In this document: piece by piece, positions 17,254 to 25,635 of the stretch | Layout of the letters: each line of letters opens with the position of its first letter | Position numbering within the stretch: position 1 is the first letter of the stretch | Assembly (NCBI RefSeq): GCF_020880995.1 | Contig: NZ_JAJISD010000001.1 | Span: forward strand, 682,001-746,000 | Source: Reyranella aquatilis | Lineage (GTDB): Bacteria > Pseudomonadota > Alphaproteobacteria > Reyranellales > Reyranellaceae | DNA length: 64,000 nt | Direction: 5' to 3' | The notes under the pieces: generated by a model | Seen by the model: the letters and a program-made list of their open reading frames with translations, nothing else | Told to the model about the DNA's origin: nothing | Database searches by the model: none | Program-made: the position numbers and the translations under genes

Positions 17254-17700
17254 ATGCGTACCGTCGACTATTCCCCGTTCTATCGTGCCACCGTCGGCTT
17301 CGACCGGGTCTTCGACCTGCTCGACTCGGTGGCCAGCCAGTCCGGCGCCAATGGCTACCCGCCGTACAATATCGAGAAGGCCGGCGATAATGCCTACCGG
17401 ATCGTGATGGCGGTCGCGGGCTTCGCCGAAGCCGAGCTGAACGTGACCCAGAAGGAAAACGAGCTGCTGGTCACCGGCCAGGCCGCCCCGAGCGAAGGCC
17501 AGGAAGAGAAGCAGTATCTCTACCGTGGCATCGCGGGCCGCAACTTCGAGCGCCGCTTCCAGCTCGCCGATCATGTGAAGGTCACCGGCGCGAAGCTCGC
17601 CAACGGCCTGCTGACGATCGAGCTGCAGCGCGAGATCCCGGAGGAGAAGAAGCCCCGCGCGATCCCCGTCCAGGCGGGCCAGCCGGCCCTCACCCACTAA
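17254..17700 (+). CDS. small heat-shock protein, Hsp20/IbpA type
   Basis: This 148-residue ATP-independent holdase binds unfolding proteins and forms oligomers. The N-terminus TVDYSPFYRATVGFDRVFDLL is characteristic of bacterial IbpA-like class A proteins. The alpha-crystallin domain runs from about residue 33 (YPPYNIEKAGDNAYRIVMAV) through ERRFQLADHVKV to GLLTIELQREIPEEKKPR, with the conserved terminal beta-strand motif. A C-terminal I-P-V (RAIPVQ) fits the IXI/V oligomerisation motif. The gene has its own RpoH-like promoter, a thermometer leader and a terminator, so it is a single-gene unit. Confidence 0.95.
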   Translation: MRTVDYSPFYRATVGFDRVFDLLDSVASQSGANGYPPYNIEKAGDNAYRIVMAVAGFAEAELNVTQKENELLVTGQAAPSEGQEEKQYLYRGIAGRNFERRFQLADHVKVTGAKLANGLLTIELQREIPEEKKPRAIPVQAGQPALTH

Positions 17701-17726
17701 GCAGGTAGCAGCCTGCTGTCTCGGAG

Positions 17727-17759
17727 GGGCGCCGCGGGAAACCGCGACGCCCTTTCTTT
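17727..17759 (+). terminator. Rho-independent terminator of the Hsp20 gene
   Basis: Stem GGGCG-C-CGCGG, loop GAAA, CCGCG-A-CGCCC, followed by TTTCTTT. It has ten paired bases, one C/A mismatch and a GNRA tetraloop, and lies 27 bases after the stop. It is the clearest intrinsic terminator in the window. Confidence 0.85.
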
Positions 17760-17762
17760 GTC

Positions 17763-18179
17763 TCAGGCACGCGTCAGGAACACGGTTGAGGGTTCGACCT
17801 CGACGAGAAACGCCTCGTCTGCCAGGGCCGGAACGCCGATCCAGGTCGTACACGGCGGATTGTCGCCGAACATGGCCTTCAGAACGCCACCGATGGCTTT
17901 GCCTTCGTGCATGTGGCTTTGCTTGATGTAGAGCCGCAATGCGCCGACCTGATCGAGGCTGGCGCCGACCGACGCCAGCGCCGTCGCCAGATTCTCGAGG
18001 CTCTTCTCGAGCTGGCGGCCGATATCGTCGCGGCCGACGACATTGCGATCGGCATCCCAGGCAACCTGACCGGACACGTGGACGGCCCGGCCTGTCGGTG
18101 TCTGCGTTATCGTTACCTGGGCAAAGCCATAGTCCCGACTGTCGAAGAGGCCGGCCGGCACCTGAATCGATCGAGTCAC
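17763..18179 (-). CDS. RidA family protein (enamine/imine deaminase)
   Basis: This 138-residue protein has the YjgF/YER057c/UK114 fold, which hydrolyses reactive enamines and imines or deaminates 2-aminomuconate-type intermediates. Recognisable parts are YGFAQVTITQTPTGRAVHVSGQVAWD, LENLATALASVGASLDQV, and the final PPCTTWIGVPALADEAFLVEVE, in which the usual catalytic Arg of the RidA subgroup (R105) is replaced (CTTW). It may therefore belong to another Rid subgroup. It starts with GTG at 18179 after GGAGAGGAAG. It follows a fumarylacetoacetase-family gene, consistent with ring-cleavage catabolism. Confidence 0.88.
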   Translation of the reverse strand: MTRSIQVPAGLFDSRDYGFAQVTITQTPTGRAVHVSGQVAWDADRNVVGRDDIGRQLEKSLENLATALASVGASLDQVGALRLYIKQSHMHEGKAIGGVLKAMFGDNPPCTTWIGVPALADEAFLVEVEPSTVFLTRA

Positions 18180-18235
18180 GGCTTCCTCTCCATGGCGGGG
18201 GTCGCTCCGCCGAGACGGAGCGACCGTAAGAGACA

Positions 18236-19165
18236 CTACTTGGCGTACTTGCCGGTGAGCTGTGGCGTGTGCGGGCCCTCCCCGCCCTTCTCCTTGTGCT
18301 GCAGGCGCGTGGTGCGAGCCCAGGTGCGCTTCAGGTCGTCCTTCACGTTGAACTTCAGCGTGCCGATTTTCTCCACCGTCAGCTCGATCTTGTCTCCGTC
18401 CATGAAGGAGTGGAGGCCGCGATGGTTGGTGCCGGTGGCGACGATGTCGCCGGGCTCCAGCGTATGGATCGAGCTGACCCACTCGATGATGCGCGGGATG
18501 TGATGCGCCATGTCGGACGTGTTGAACTTCTGCATGACCTCACCGTTGTTGGTCAGCGTGATGTTCAGGTTCTGCGGATCGGCGATCTCGTCGGCGGTGA
18601 CGATGCAGGGGCCGATCGGCGCGAACGTGTCTCGCGACTTCATCTGGAAAAAGACGTTGCCCGGCGGCGGCAGGCCACGGGCCGAGCCGTCGATGAAGCA
18701 GGTATAGCCGAAGATGTGCTTGAACGCGTCGGCCTGCGTCGCCCTCGTGGCCCGCTTGCCGATGACCAGCGCCATCTCGGCCTCGCCCTCGAAGATGGTG
18801 GCCGGGGCATCCGGCAGCACCATCGTGTCGCCGTCGCCGATCACGGCTGTCGCCGCCTTGTGGAAGGCGTTGATGGCGGGCTTCTCCGGCAGCGTGCCGT
18901 CTTCCATGTAGTTCACGGCCATGCAGACGATGTTGCCCGGCTTCGGGACTGGCGGGCGCAGCTTGACTCCGGAGACCGGCACTCCCTTGCCCGCAGCGGC
19001 GGCCTTCTCGACCTTGCCCTTGTACTCGTCCCAGCGGGCGATCAGGCCGATCATGAGGTCCCGCGCCTCCAGGTGCGGGATGTCCTTCACGGCATCGGTG
19101 ACGTCGACGACCTGGTCGCCCTTGATGACGCCCAGCCGGTAGTCGTTGAAATAGCAAAGCTTCAC
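18236..19165 (-). CDS. fumarylacetoacetate hydrolase family protein
   Basis: This is a 309-residue FAH-superfamily enzyme acting on 2-oxo acids from ring cleavage (hydrolase, decarboxylase or isomerase). The catalytic core starts near residue 78 with KPGNIVCMAVNY. The metal ligands are in FEGEAEMALVIGK. GYTCFIDGSARGL, RDTFAPIGPCIVT and LEPGDIVATGTNHR complete the domain. The C-terminal 30 residues are basic and beyond the usual end. It starts with GTG at 19165, overlapping the decarboxylase stop as GTGA. Substrate not determinable; the neighbours point to a meta-cleavage route. Confidence 0.9.
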   Translation of the reverse strand: MKLCYFNDYRLGVIKGDQVVDVTDAVKDIPHLEARDLMIGLIARWDEYKGKVEKAAAAGKGVPVSGVKLRPPVPKPGNIVCMAVNYMEDGTLPEKPAINAFHKAATAVIGDGDTMVLPDAPATIFEGEAEMALVIGKRATRATQADAFKHIFGYTCFIDGSARGLPPPGNVFFQMKSRDTFAPIGPCIVTADEIADPQNLNITLTNNGEVMQKFNTSDMAHHIPRIIEWVSSIHTLEPGDIVATGTNHRGLHSFMDGDKIELTVEKIGTLKFNVKDDLKRTWARTTRLQHKEKGGEGPHTPQLTGKYAK

Positions 19166-19494
19166 TTCTTCTCTCCCTCTTCAAACACTTTCCTGGCGAC
19201 GTTGGCGGCCGACATGGCGGTCGGCCAGCCGGAATAGAATGCGAGATGCGTGATGAGCTCGATCAGCTCGTCCTTGGTCACTCCATTGTTGATGGCACGG
19301 GCGAAGTGTCCCGTCTGCTGCTCCGTGCGATTCATCGCGACCAGGGCTGCACACGTTATGAGGCTGCGGTCGCGCTTGGAGAGGCCCGGCCGCTCCCAAA
19401 CGTCACCGAACAGGACATCGTCCGTGAGTTCGATCAATTTGGGGGCCAGGGACCGCAGCGCGTCGCGTGGATTGGCAGCCGGCGGCTTGGACAT
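19162..19494 (-). CDS. carboxymuconolactone decarboxylase family protein
   Basis: This is a 110-residue all-helical protein of the CMD/AhpD-like superfamily. The core FGDVWERPGLSKRDRSLITCAAL and the final ELIELITHLAFYSGWPTAMSA are the gamma-carboxymuconolactone decarboxylase pattern. The CxxC of AhpD peroxidases is lacking, so a decarboxylase-like or unknown catabolic role is preferred. It is the first gene of the minus-strand trio CMD-FAH-RidA. It shares a 63-base divergent promoter gap with the plus-strand dioxygenase gene. Confidence 0.9.
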   Translation of the reverse strand: MSKPPAANPRDALRSLAPKLIELTDDVLFGDVWERPGLSKRDRSLITCAALVAMNRTEQQTGHFARAINNGVTKDELIELITHLAFYSGWPTAMSAANVARKVFEEGEKK

Positions 19495-19557
19495 GGTTTC
19501 TTTCCTTTTCAGGGTCGCATGGTCGGGCTAGCGTTCCTCCAAAGAGCGGAGGAAACA

Positions 19558-20505
19558 ATGGCCGTAATCAAGGCTGCGGAATTTGCCTGGCCCCGCATGG
19601 AGGCCCCCGATCTCGACCGAATGGAGGAGTTCCTCACCCATTTCGGTCTGATCCGTGCGGAGCGCACACCCAACGCGCTCTACATGCGCGGCACCGACGA
19701 CCACCACCATCTGCATGTCGTGCACAAAGGCGGCACCAAGTTCATCGGCTTCGCCTATCACGCCGCCGACGAAGACGACCTCAAGCGCCTGGCGAAGCTG
19801 CCGGGCGCTTCCGCGATCGAGACGATGGACGAGCCTGGCGGTGGCAAGCGCGTGCGCCTCACCGAACCCAACGGCTACCAGATCGAAGTGGTCGCCGGGC
19901 AGAAACGCGTCGAGCCGATCAAGGTCGCCCGCGACGAGCACAACACGGCCCGCGAGCCGGGGCGCCGCGTGGGGCGCGTGATGCGTCTCGGCAAGTCGCC
20001 CACGTCGATCCAGCGCATCGGGCACGGCGTGCTTTCCTCGCCCAAGGTGATCGAAACCGTGGCCTGGTTTCGCGAAACGCTGGGCATGATCCGCTCCGAC
20101 GACGTCTATGTCGGTGAAAAAGACAACATCATCGGCTCGTTCAACCGGCTCGACCGCGGCGATGCCTATGTCGATCACCATGTCTTCTTCTGCAATCACA
20201 ACACGCGGGCCGGCTTGAACCACGTGTCCTACGAGGTGCAGGACATCGACTGCGTCTTCCAGGATCACGAGTACATCAAGCGGCTGGGCAAGTACGACCA
20301 CATGTGGGGCATCGGCCGACACCTGCTGGGCAGCCAGGTCTACGACTACTGGTGCGATCCGTGGGGCCGCGTCCACGAACGCTGGGCGGATACCGACCGG
20401 CTGAATGCAGCCAATGGCGGCAACCTGCTCAGTGCCGAGGAAGGCTTCCAGTCGCAATGGGGCGACCGGCCGCCCGACCGTTTCCTGGGCCACGCCAGCC
20501 CCTGA
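19558..20505 (+). CDS. two-domain VOC family extradiol dioxygenase
   Basis: This is a 315-residue vicinal-oxygen-chelate protein of the type-I extradiol dioxygenase kind, which opens catechol-like rings next to the two hydroxyls. It has two modules. In the C-terminal one the metal triad is visible: IGHGVLSS, GLNHVSYEV and GRVHERW (His, His, Glu). The N-terminal module is degenerate, as in classical catechol 2,3-dioxygenases. The ATG at 19558 has GGAGGAAAC just upstream. It converges on the large catabolic operon with 9 bases between the stops, and diverges from CMD. Confidence 0.88.
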   Translation: MAVIKAAEFAWPRMEAPDLDRMEEFLTHFGLIRAERTPNALYMRGTDDHHHLHVVHKGGTKFIGFAYHAADEDDLKRLAKLPGASAIETMDEPGGGKRVRLTEPNGYQIEVVAGQKRVEPIKVARDEHNTAREPGRRVGRVMRLGKSPTSIQRIGHGVLSSPKVIETVAWFRETLGMIRSDDVYVGEKDNIIGSFNRLDRGDAYVDHHVFFCNHNTRAGLNHVSYEVQDIDCVFQDHEYIKRLGKYDHMWGIGRHLLGSQVYDYWCDPWGRVHERWADTDRLNAANGGNLLSAEEGFQSQWGDRPPDRFLGHASP

Positions 20506-20514
20506 GACCGTCAC

Positions 20515-21384
20515 CTACTTCGTCTTGAACTTGTCCGGCAGGCGCTCCTCATTGCCGAGCGCCACCCGGCGCACACCCTCGCTGTCGGGGCTGGGCGGGA
20601 AGCCCTCGGACGCGCGCGGCGCGGGCGTCTCCACGACGGTGTTGGAGAGACGGCCGACACCCGTGACCTCGATGTCGATCGTGTCGCCGGCCTCGAGCGG
20701 ACGGGAGTTCGCCGGTGTGCCCGTGAGCAGGATGTCCCCCGGCAGGAAGGTGATGTGGCGCGCGAGGTCGGCGATCAGGTAGCCGCAGTCGAAGATCTGC
20801 TCGCTGACCGCACCTTCCTGCACCATCTTGCCATTCTTGTAGCTGCGCAGCGTCGACTGCCGCACATCGACGCCGGAGACGAGCCCAGGGCCGATCGGGC
20901 AGAAGCCGTCCATGCCCTTCACCCGCAGCATCGAGCCCGCATCGGTGTCGCGGAAATCATGGCAGCCGAAATCGTTGGCCGGCGCGAAGCCCGCGATGCA
21001 TGCCCACGCCTCCTCCCGGGTCACGTTCTTCGTCACCTTGGAGAAGACCACGGCCATCTCGCCCTCGTAGTTCACGTACTTGTAGCCCTTGGGCTTTACC
21101 AGCTCGCCCTTGTGAGCGTTGAGGGCCGTCAAGGGCTTCTGGAAATAAGTCGGCGTCTTGGGTGGCGTATGCGTGTTGTTGAACTCGTAGTAGCGCGAGA
21201 TGTAGTTCACGTGGACACACAGGATCTTGGTCGGATTGCAGGGTGGCAGATGAACGACGTCCTTCTCCTCGGCCGTGCGCCCGTCGGCGAAGACGATCTT
21301 TCCATCCTTGAACTCCACCCAATAGGCGCTGCCGTCCTTGATGACGTGACGGATTTCCTTGCGCGATCCCTCGAGTACGCTCAT
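20515..21384 (-). CDS. fumarylacetoacetate hydrolase family protein (HpaG-like)
   Basis: This 289-residue FAH-superfamily enzyme is the last gene of the operon that begins with livK. Core signatures are CNPTKILCVHVNYISRY, the metal-binding VNYEGEMAVVFSKV, GFAPANDFGCHDFR and LPGDILLTGTPANSRPLEAGD. Proteins of this type act as 2-oxo-hept-3-ene-dioate isomerase/decarboxylase or related hydrolases after ring cleavage. The ATG at 21384 follows GGGGGAG. It sits 14 bases after the LigB-like dioxygenase, so the pair probably performs consecutive steps. Confidence 0.9.
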   Translation of the reverse strand: MSVLEGSRKEIRHVIKDGSAYWVEFKDGKIVFADGRTAEEKDVVHLPPCNPTKILCVHVNYISRYYEFNNTHTPPKTPTYFQKPLTALNAHKGELVKPKGYKYVNYEGEMAVVFSKVTKNVTREEAWACIAGFAPANDFGCHDFRDTDAGSMLRVKGMDGFCPIGPGLVSGVDVRQSTLRSYKNGKMVQEGAVSEQIFDCGYLIADLARHITFLPGDILLTGTPANSRPLEAGDTIDIEVTGVGRLSNTVVETPAPRASEGFPPSPDSEGVRRVALGNEERLPDKFKTK

Positions 21385-21398
21385 CTCAACAACTCCCC

Positions 21399-22256
21399 CT
21401 ACTGAAGATCGAACCAGACATGAACATTGCCGGTGCCGGCCGCGTTCTCGTATTCCGAGAGCTGCGTGCCGCGGGCCCGGCAACTCCTGCCGCCCAGCGC
21501 CCCCATCATCTGCGCGTAGTGTGCGCCCCGACCCTCGTACTTGGCTTCTTCCAGTTCCGGGAAGCGGTCGAGCACGATGTCGTGCCGGCCCTGCTTCCAG
21601 AGTTCCAGCACCTCCATGTCGAGCGCACGGTTCTTCGGCTCCGAGACGTTGTCGGGATGCCAGACGCGCGGATTGGGCGGGACGTGATCTAGGTCGTAGA
21701 ACTTGTGGCTCATCGCGCCGGATGCCAGCAGCACGACGCGGGCATCGGAGCGGCGGATCGCCTCGCCCACGACCTCGCCCATCTCCAAGAAATGCTTGAA
21801 CCTGGCCGTCTGGCAGGTGCCGACGCTCAGCACCTTTTCGCCACGGCCGAGATAGTGGATGACGTTGATCGTCGGGTAGTGCAGCGGCAACGTCTCCTCG
21901 ACGACGTTGCGCGCCGCGACCTTCCTCTCCTGCGCCACCTTCTCAACCTCGGCGGCGAGCGCCGGGGCGCCGGCATGATCGTAGGGAAATCGCGTCATCG
22001 AGAACGGCAGTTCGTCGGACGTGTAGCTGCCCTTGTAGTGGGCGGCGCCGGCCACGAGGTGCAGCGACGTGGTGAGCCAGTGCGTGTCGAAGAGCACGAA
22101 CGTATCGGGCTTCACCGCGTCGATCTTCGCGCGCACGCGCTCGAAGCCCTCGACCAGGTCGGAGTCGCGGCCGTTGCCGCGCTGCACGCGAATTTCCTTG
22201 GGTTGCACCAGGCCGGGGTGGTGCGAGACCACGGCCGCGCCGACAATCTGTCCCAT
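21399..22256 (-). CDS. class III extradiol ring-cleavage dioxygenase, LigB-like catalytic subunit
   Basis: This is a 285-residue member of the LigB superfamily, non-heme Fe(II) dioxygenases that open protocatechuate, homoprotocatechuate or similar rings. Near the start AAVVSHHPGLV holds a likely metal His. FVLFDTHWLTT near residue 54 and LLASGAMSHKFYDLDH near residue 178 (a conserved Ser-His catalytic region) follow. The family assignment is good, the substrate open. It follows the large molybdenum-hydroxylase subunit by 4 bases, suggesting hydroxylation first and cleavage second. Confidence 0.88.
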   Translation of the reverse strand: MGQIVGAAVVSHHPGLVQPKEIRVQRGNGRDSDLVEGFERVRAKIDAVKPDTFVLFDTHWLTTSLHLVAGAAHYKGSYTSDELPFSMTRFPYDHAGAPALAAEVEKVAQERKVAARNVVEETLPLHYPTINVIHYLGRGEKVLSVGTCQTARFKHFLEMGEVVGEAIRRSDARVVLLASGAMSHKFYDLDHVPPNPRVWHPDNVSEPKNRALDMEVLELWKQGRHDIVLDRFPELEEAKYEGRGAHYAQMMGALGGRSCRARGTQLSEYENAAGTGNVHVWFDLQ

Positions 22257-22260
22257 GGGT

Positions 22261-24597
22261 CTAGGCTCCCTTCGCTGCCTGGATGGCTCGCCAGACGTTC
22301 TCCGCCGTGGCGGGCATGACCATATCGCGCACGCCAAGCGGCGCCAGCGCATCGATCACGGCGTTCATCAGCACGGGCATCGCGCCCACCGTACCGGCCT
22401 CGCCCGCGCCCTTGGCGCCCAGCGGATTGTACTTGGTCGGCACCGGATTGGACTTCACCTCCATGCTGCACATCATGTCGGCGCGCGGCATCGTGTAATC
22501 GAGGAAGCTCGCGGTCAGGAGCTGGCCACTCTCGCGATCCCAAACCACCTGCTCGCCCAGGATCTGGCCGACGCCCTGCGCCACACCGCCGTGGATCTGG
22601 CCTTTCAACCCGATCGGATTCATCACGGTGCCGACATCGTCGACCACGGCATACCGCTCCAGCTTCACCTCGCCGGTCTCGGGATCGACCTCGACCTCGC
22701 AGATGTGGCAGCCGTTGGGATAGGTGTCCTTCTCGCCGAGATAGGTCGCGTTCTCGTAGAGACCGCCCTCGAAGCCGCTCTTGGGCCACTTGGTCGGATT
22801 GAAGGCCGCCATCGCGACCGCCTTCAGAGACACCGTCTTGTCGGTGCCCTTCACCTTGAAGATGCCCTCGGCGAATTCGATGTCCTGCTCGCCCGCTTCG
22901 AGCAGGTGACCGGCCAGCCGCTTGCCCTTGGCGATCACCTTCTCGGCCGCCATGAACAGCGCCGATCCTCCCAGCACCGTCGAACGCGAGCCGTTGGTTC
23001 CCATGCCGAAGGCCACGCGGTCGGTGTCGCCATCGATGAACTGCACGTCGTGCGGATCGATGCCCAGACGCTCGTTCAGGATCTGCTTGAACATGGTCTC
23101 GTGTCCCTGCCCCTGGGCTTTCGTGCCCATCAGCAGGGCCGCCGTGCCGGCCGGATTGAAGCGGATCTCGGCGTACTCCGGCTGGGCCGTCCCCGCGGCC
23201 TGCTCGATGGCATTGATGATGCCGAGCCCGCGCAGCTTGCCGCGCTTCTTCGACTCTTCGGCGCGCGCCTGGTAGCCCGCCACATCGGCGAGCTTCAGGG
23301 CCATGTCCATGTTCTTCTCGAACTCGCCGCAGTCATAGAACGGCCCGACCGGGCTCTGGTACGGCAACGCCGCCTCGCCCAGCATGTTCTTGCGCCGCAG
23401 TTCGACCCGGTCGATGCCCAGTTCGCGCGCCGCATCGTCGATCAGTCGCTCGATAAGGTAGATGGCCTCGGGCCGCCCCGCACCGCGATAGGGCGCGGTG
23501 GGATTGGTGTTGGACAAAACCCCCACCACGTTGATGTAGGCCTTCGGGATCAGATAGACGCCCAGCACCGTGCCGATCATGCCGAAGGGCGACAGCAGGT
23601 TGCGGTCGGAGCCGACATAGGCGCCGATATTGGCCAGCATGTTGAGGCGCAGCGCCACGAACCTGTTGTCGGCGTCGAGCGCCAACTCGAGTTCGCCGAC
23701 GTTGTCGCGCCCGTGTTCGTCGGCCATCACCGCCTCGGAACGCTCGCAGCACCATTTGACCGGCCGCAGCAGCTTTCGCGCCGCCCAAAGGGTCAGACGA
23801 TGCTCGACATACTGCCATCCCTTGGTGCCGAAACCGCCTCCGACATCGCCCGTGATCACCCGCAACTTGCTTTCAGGCACCTTGAAGACGTTCTGCGCCA
23901 GCATGTTGCGGACCCGGTGGGGATACTGCACGTCGGCGTAGAGCGTCATCCGGTCTTCGCCCTGGTCGTAGACGCCCAGCGTGCCGCGCGGCTCCATGTA
24001 CTGGGCATGTACGCGCGTGATGACGTAGCGACGCTTGATGACCTTGGCCGCTCCCTTGATCGCTTCGTCGGTCGCCGCCTTGTTGCCGCGCTCGACGAAG
24101 TTGGAAATGTTGTCGGGGCAGTCGTCCCAGACGGCCGGCGCCCCGGGCTTCACCGTATCCTCGGTGAGAGTCACCGAGGGGATCGGCTCATAGTCGATCT
24201 CGACCAGTTCGGCGGCATCCTTGGCCTGTGCCAGCGTCTCGGCCACCACCATCGCCACCGGGTCGCCGACATAGCGCACGCGGTCGACGACCAAAGCGGG
24301 CCGCTGCGGCGCGAACATCGGCTTACCGTCAGGCCGCTTCCTCGGCATGTTGGCCTTGGGCATGCCGAGCCCGTCCGCCACCACGTCGTGGCCGGTATAG
24401 ACAGCCAGGACTCCGGGCGCCGCCGCCGCCGTCTTGGTATCGATCGAGCGGATATGCGCATGGGCATGCGGCGAGCGGACGAACACCGCATAGGTCTGCC
24501 CGTGCAGATTGATGTCGTTGACGAAGCGGCCCTGCCCCCGCAACAGGCGCGGATCCTCGAAGCGCAACACCGGCTGGCCGATTCCGTACTTGCTCAT
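22261..24597 (-). CDS. molybdenum hydroxylase large subunit, CoxL form-II type, without partner subunits
   Basis: This is a 778-residue xanthine-dehydrogenase-family catalytic subunit. The N-terminus YGIGQPVLRFEDPRLLRGQG and the middle GDVGGGFGTKGWQYVEH bind the molybdopterin cofactor. The active-site region APYRGAGRPEA matches form-II CoxL proteins (AYRGAGR), not true CO dehydrogenase. The terminal GAKGAGEAGTVGAMPVLMNAV carries the catalytic Glu. No FAD or [2Fe-2S] subunit gene lies in this operon, so partners must come from elsewhere, perhaps from the 2.7-6.3 kb operon. The context suggests hydroxylation of an aromatic or N-heterocyclic substrate. Confidence 0.92.
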   Translation of the reverse strand: MSKYGIGQPVLRFEDPRLLRGQGRFVNDINLHGQTYAVFVRSPHAHAHIRSIDTKTAAAAPGVLAVYTGHDVVADGLGMPKANMPRKRPDGKPMFAPQRPALVVDRVRYVGDPVAMVVAETLAQAKDAAELVEIDYEPIPSVTLTEDTVKPGAPAVWDDCPDNISNFVERGNKAATDEAIKGAAKVIKRRYVITRVHAQYMEPRGTLGVYDQGEDRMTLYADVQYPHRVRNMLAQNVFKVPESKLRVITGDVGGGFGTKGWQYVEHRLTLWAARKLLRPVKWCCERSEAVMADEHGRDNVGELELALDADNRFVALRLNMLANIGAYVGSDRNLLSPFGMIGTVLGVYLIPKAYINVVGVLSNTNPTAPYRGAGRPEAIYLIERLIDDAARELGIDRVELRRKNMLGEAALPYQSPVGPFYDCGEFEKNMDMALKLADVAGYQARAEESKKRGKLRGLGIINAIEQAAGTAQPEYAEIRFNPAGTAALLMGTKAQGQGHETMFKQILNERLGIDPHDVQFIDGDTDRVAFGMGTNGSRSTVLGGSALFMAAEKVIAKGKRLAGHLLEAGEQDIEFAEGIFKVKGTDKTVSLKAVAMAAFNPTKWPKSGFEGGLYENATYLGEKDTYPNGCHICEVEVDPETGEVKLERYAVVDDVGTVMNPIGLKGQIHGGVAQGVGQILGEQVVWDRESGQLLTASFLDYTMPRADMMCSMEVKSNPVPTKYNPLGAKGAGEAGTVGAMPVLMNAVIDALAPLGVRDMVMPATAENVWRAIQAAKGA

Positions 24598-24633
24598 GAC
24601 ACCCTCTCTCCCCTGCAAACGCTCGATCTGACT

Positions 24634-25599
24634 CTAGGACTGGTTGACCACGTGGGCGAGCGGGCGCCAGCGAGCCATGTCGGCTTCCACCCGCGCCCGG
24701 AACTCGGCCGGGCTCGTGACACGCGTGTCGTTGCCCAGCTCTTCCAGCTTGGCCTTGACGTCGGGCCGCGCCATTGCCTGCTGGAACGCGGCATACAGCC
24801 GGTCGCGGATTGCGGGCGGCAGCCCGGCGGGCGACGTGAAGCCGAGCCAGGACACGACGTCGTAATCCGGCACCACCGTCTCCGAAACCGTGGGAACGGC
24901 CGGAAAGCCCGGATGCCGCTCCTTGGAGGTGACGGCCAGCGCCCGAAGCTTGTCGGTCTTCATCAACGGCTGCGCGCTCGAAAAGGTCGCCACATGCATG
25001 TCGAGGCGGCCCGCGACCAGATCGTTGTAAGGCTGCCCGATGCCGCCCTTGTAGGGTACATGGGTCATCTTCGCGCCGGTCTTCTCGAGCATCAGCTCCA
25101 TCGCCATATGGAGCGTGGATCCGACACCAGACGTGCCGTAGGTCAGCTTACCCGGATCGCGCTTGCCTTCCTCGATGTAGGCCTGGAGCGTCTTGAAGCG
25201 CGAATCGGGGCCGACGGTGAGAACGAAGGGGAAGCGCGTGACGATCGAGATGAAGTCGAAGTCCTTGAGCAGATCGTAGCTCAGGCTGCGGTCGGTTGCG
25301 GAGACGACGGCCTGCCCGCCCGTCATGAGGTAGAGCGCGTAGCCATCGGGCTTCATGCGCGCGACCTGGCTGGCGGCAAGCCGCTCTGCCGCACCCGGCC
25401 GCGGCTCGATGACGATCTGCTGACCGAGAATCTCCGTCAGCGGCCCGCTGAGATGGCGCGCGATGGTGTCAGGGTTCGAACCGGCGTCGTAGCCGTGAAT
25501 GAGCCTGATGGTCTGCGACGGATAGGCCTGCGCACGCGCAATCGCGGGTGCGCCAACCGCCGCCGCCGCGGCAGACATCAGCAAGGTCCTGCGTCTCAT
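24634..25599 (-). CDS. Bug/TctC-type periplasmic binding protein
   Basis: This is a 321-residue tripartite-tricarboxylate-type solute receptor. A signal peptide (MRRRTLLMSAAAAAVG... ARA-Q) is followed by YPSQTIRLIHGYDAGSNPD, KPDGYALYLMTGG, YGTSGVGSTLHMAMELM and VPYKGG, the usual Bug signatures for binding carboxylated ligands. No TctA/TctB membrane genes are near. Such orphans are common in soil proteobacteria and may act in transport or sensing. Location inside the catabolic operon suggests that it binds the aromatic carboxylate or an intermediate. Confidence 0.93.
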   Translation of the reverse strand: MRRRTLLMSAAAAAVGAPAIARAQAYPSQTIRLIHGYDAGSNPDTIARHLSGPLTEILGQQIVIEPRPGAAERLAASQVARMKPDGYALYLMTGGQAVVSATDRSLSYDLLKDFDFISIVTRFPFVLTVGPDSRFKTLQAYIEEGKRDPGKLTYGTSGVGSTLHMAMELMLEKTGAKMTHVPYKGGIGQPYNDLVAGRLDMHVATFSSAQPLMKTDKLRALAVTSKERHPGFPAVPTVSETVVPDYDVVSWLGFTSPAGLPPAIRDRLYAAFQQAMARPDVKAKLEELGNDTRVTSPAEFRARVEADMARWRPLAHVVNQS

Positions 25600-25635
25600 G
25601 TTTCCTCCTCCTGTTCTTCATTGTTCGGGCCGTCG

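Noticed and set aside
25613..25626. Possible LexA box before the TctC gene (GTTC...GTTC)
   Set aside because: The spacer has six bases instead of seven, and the genes are catabolic.
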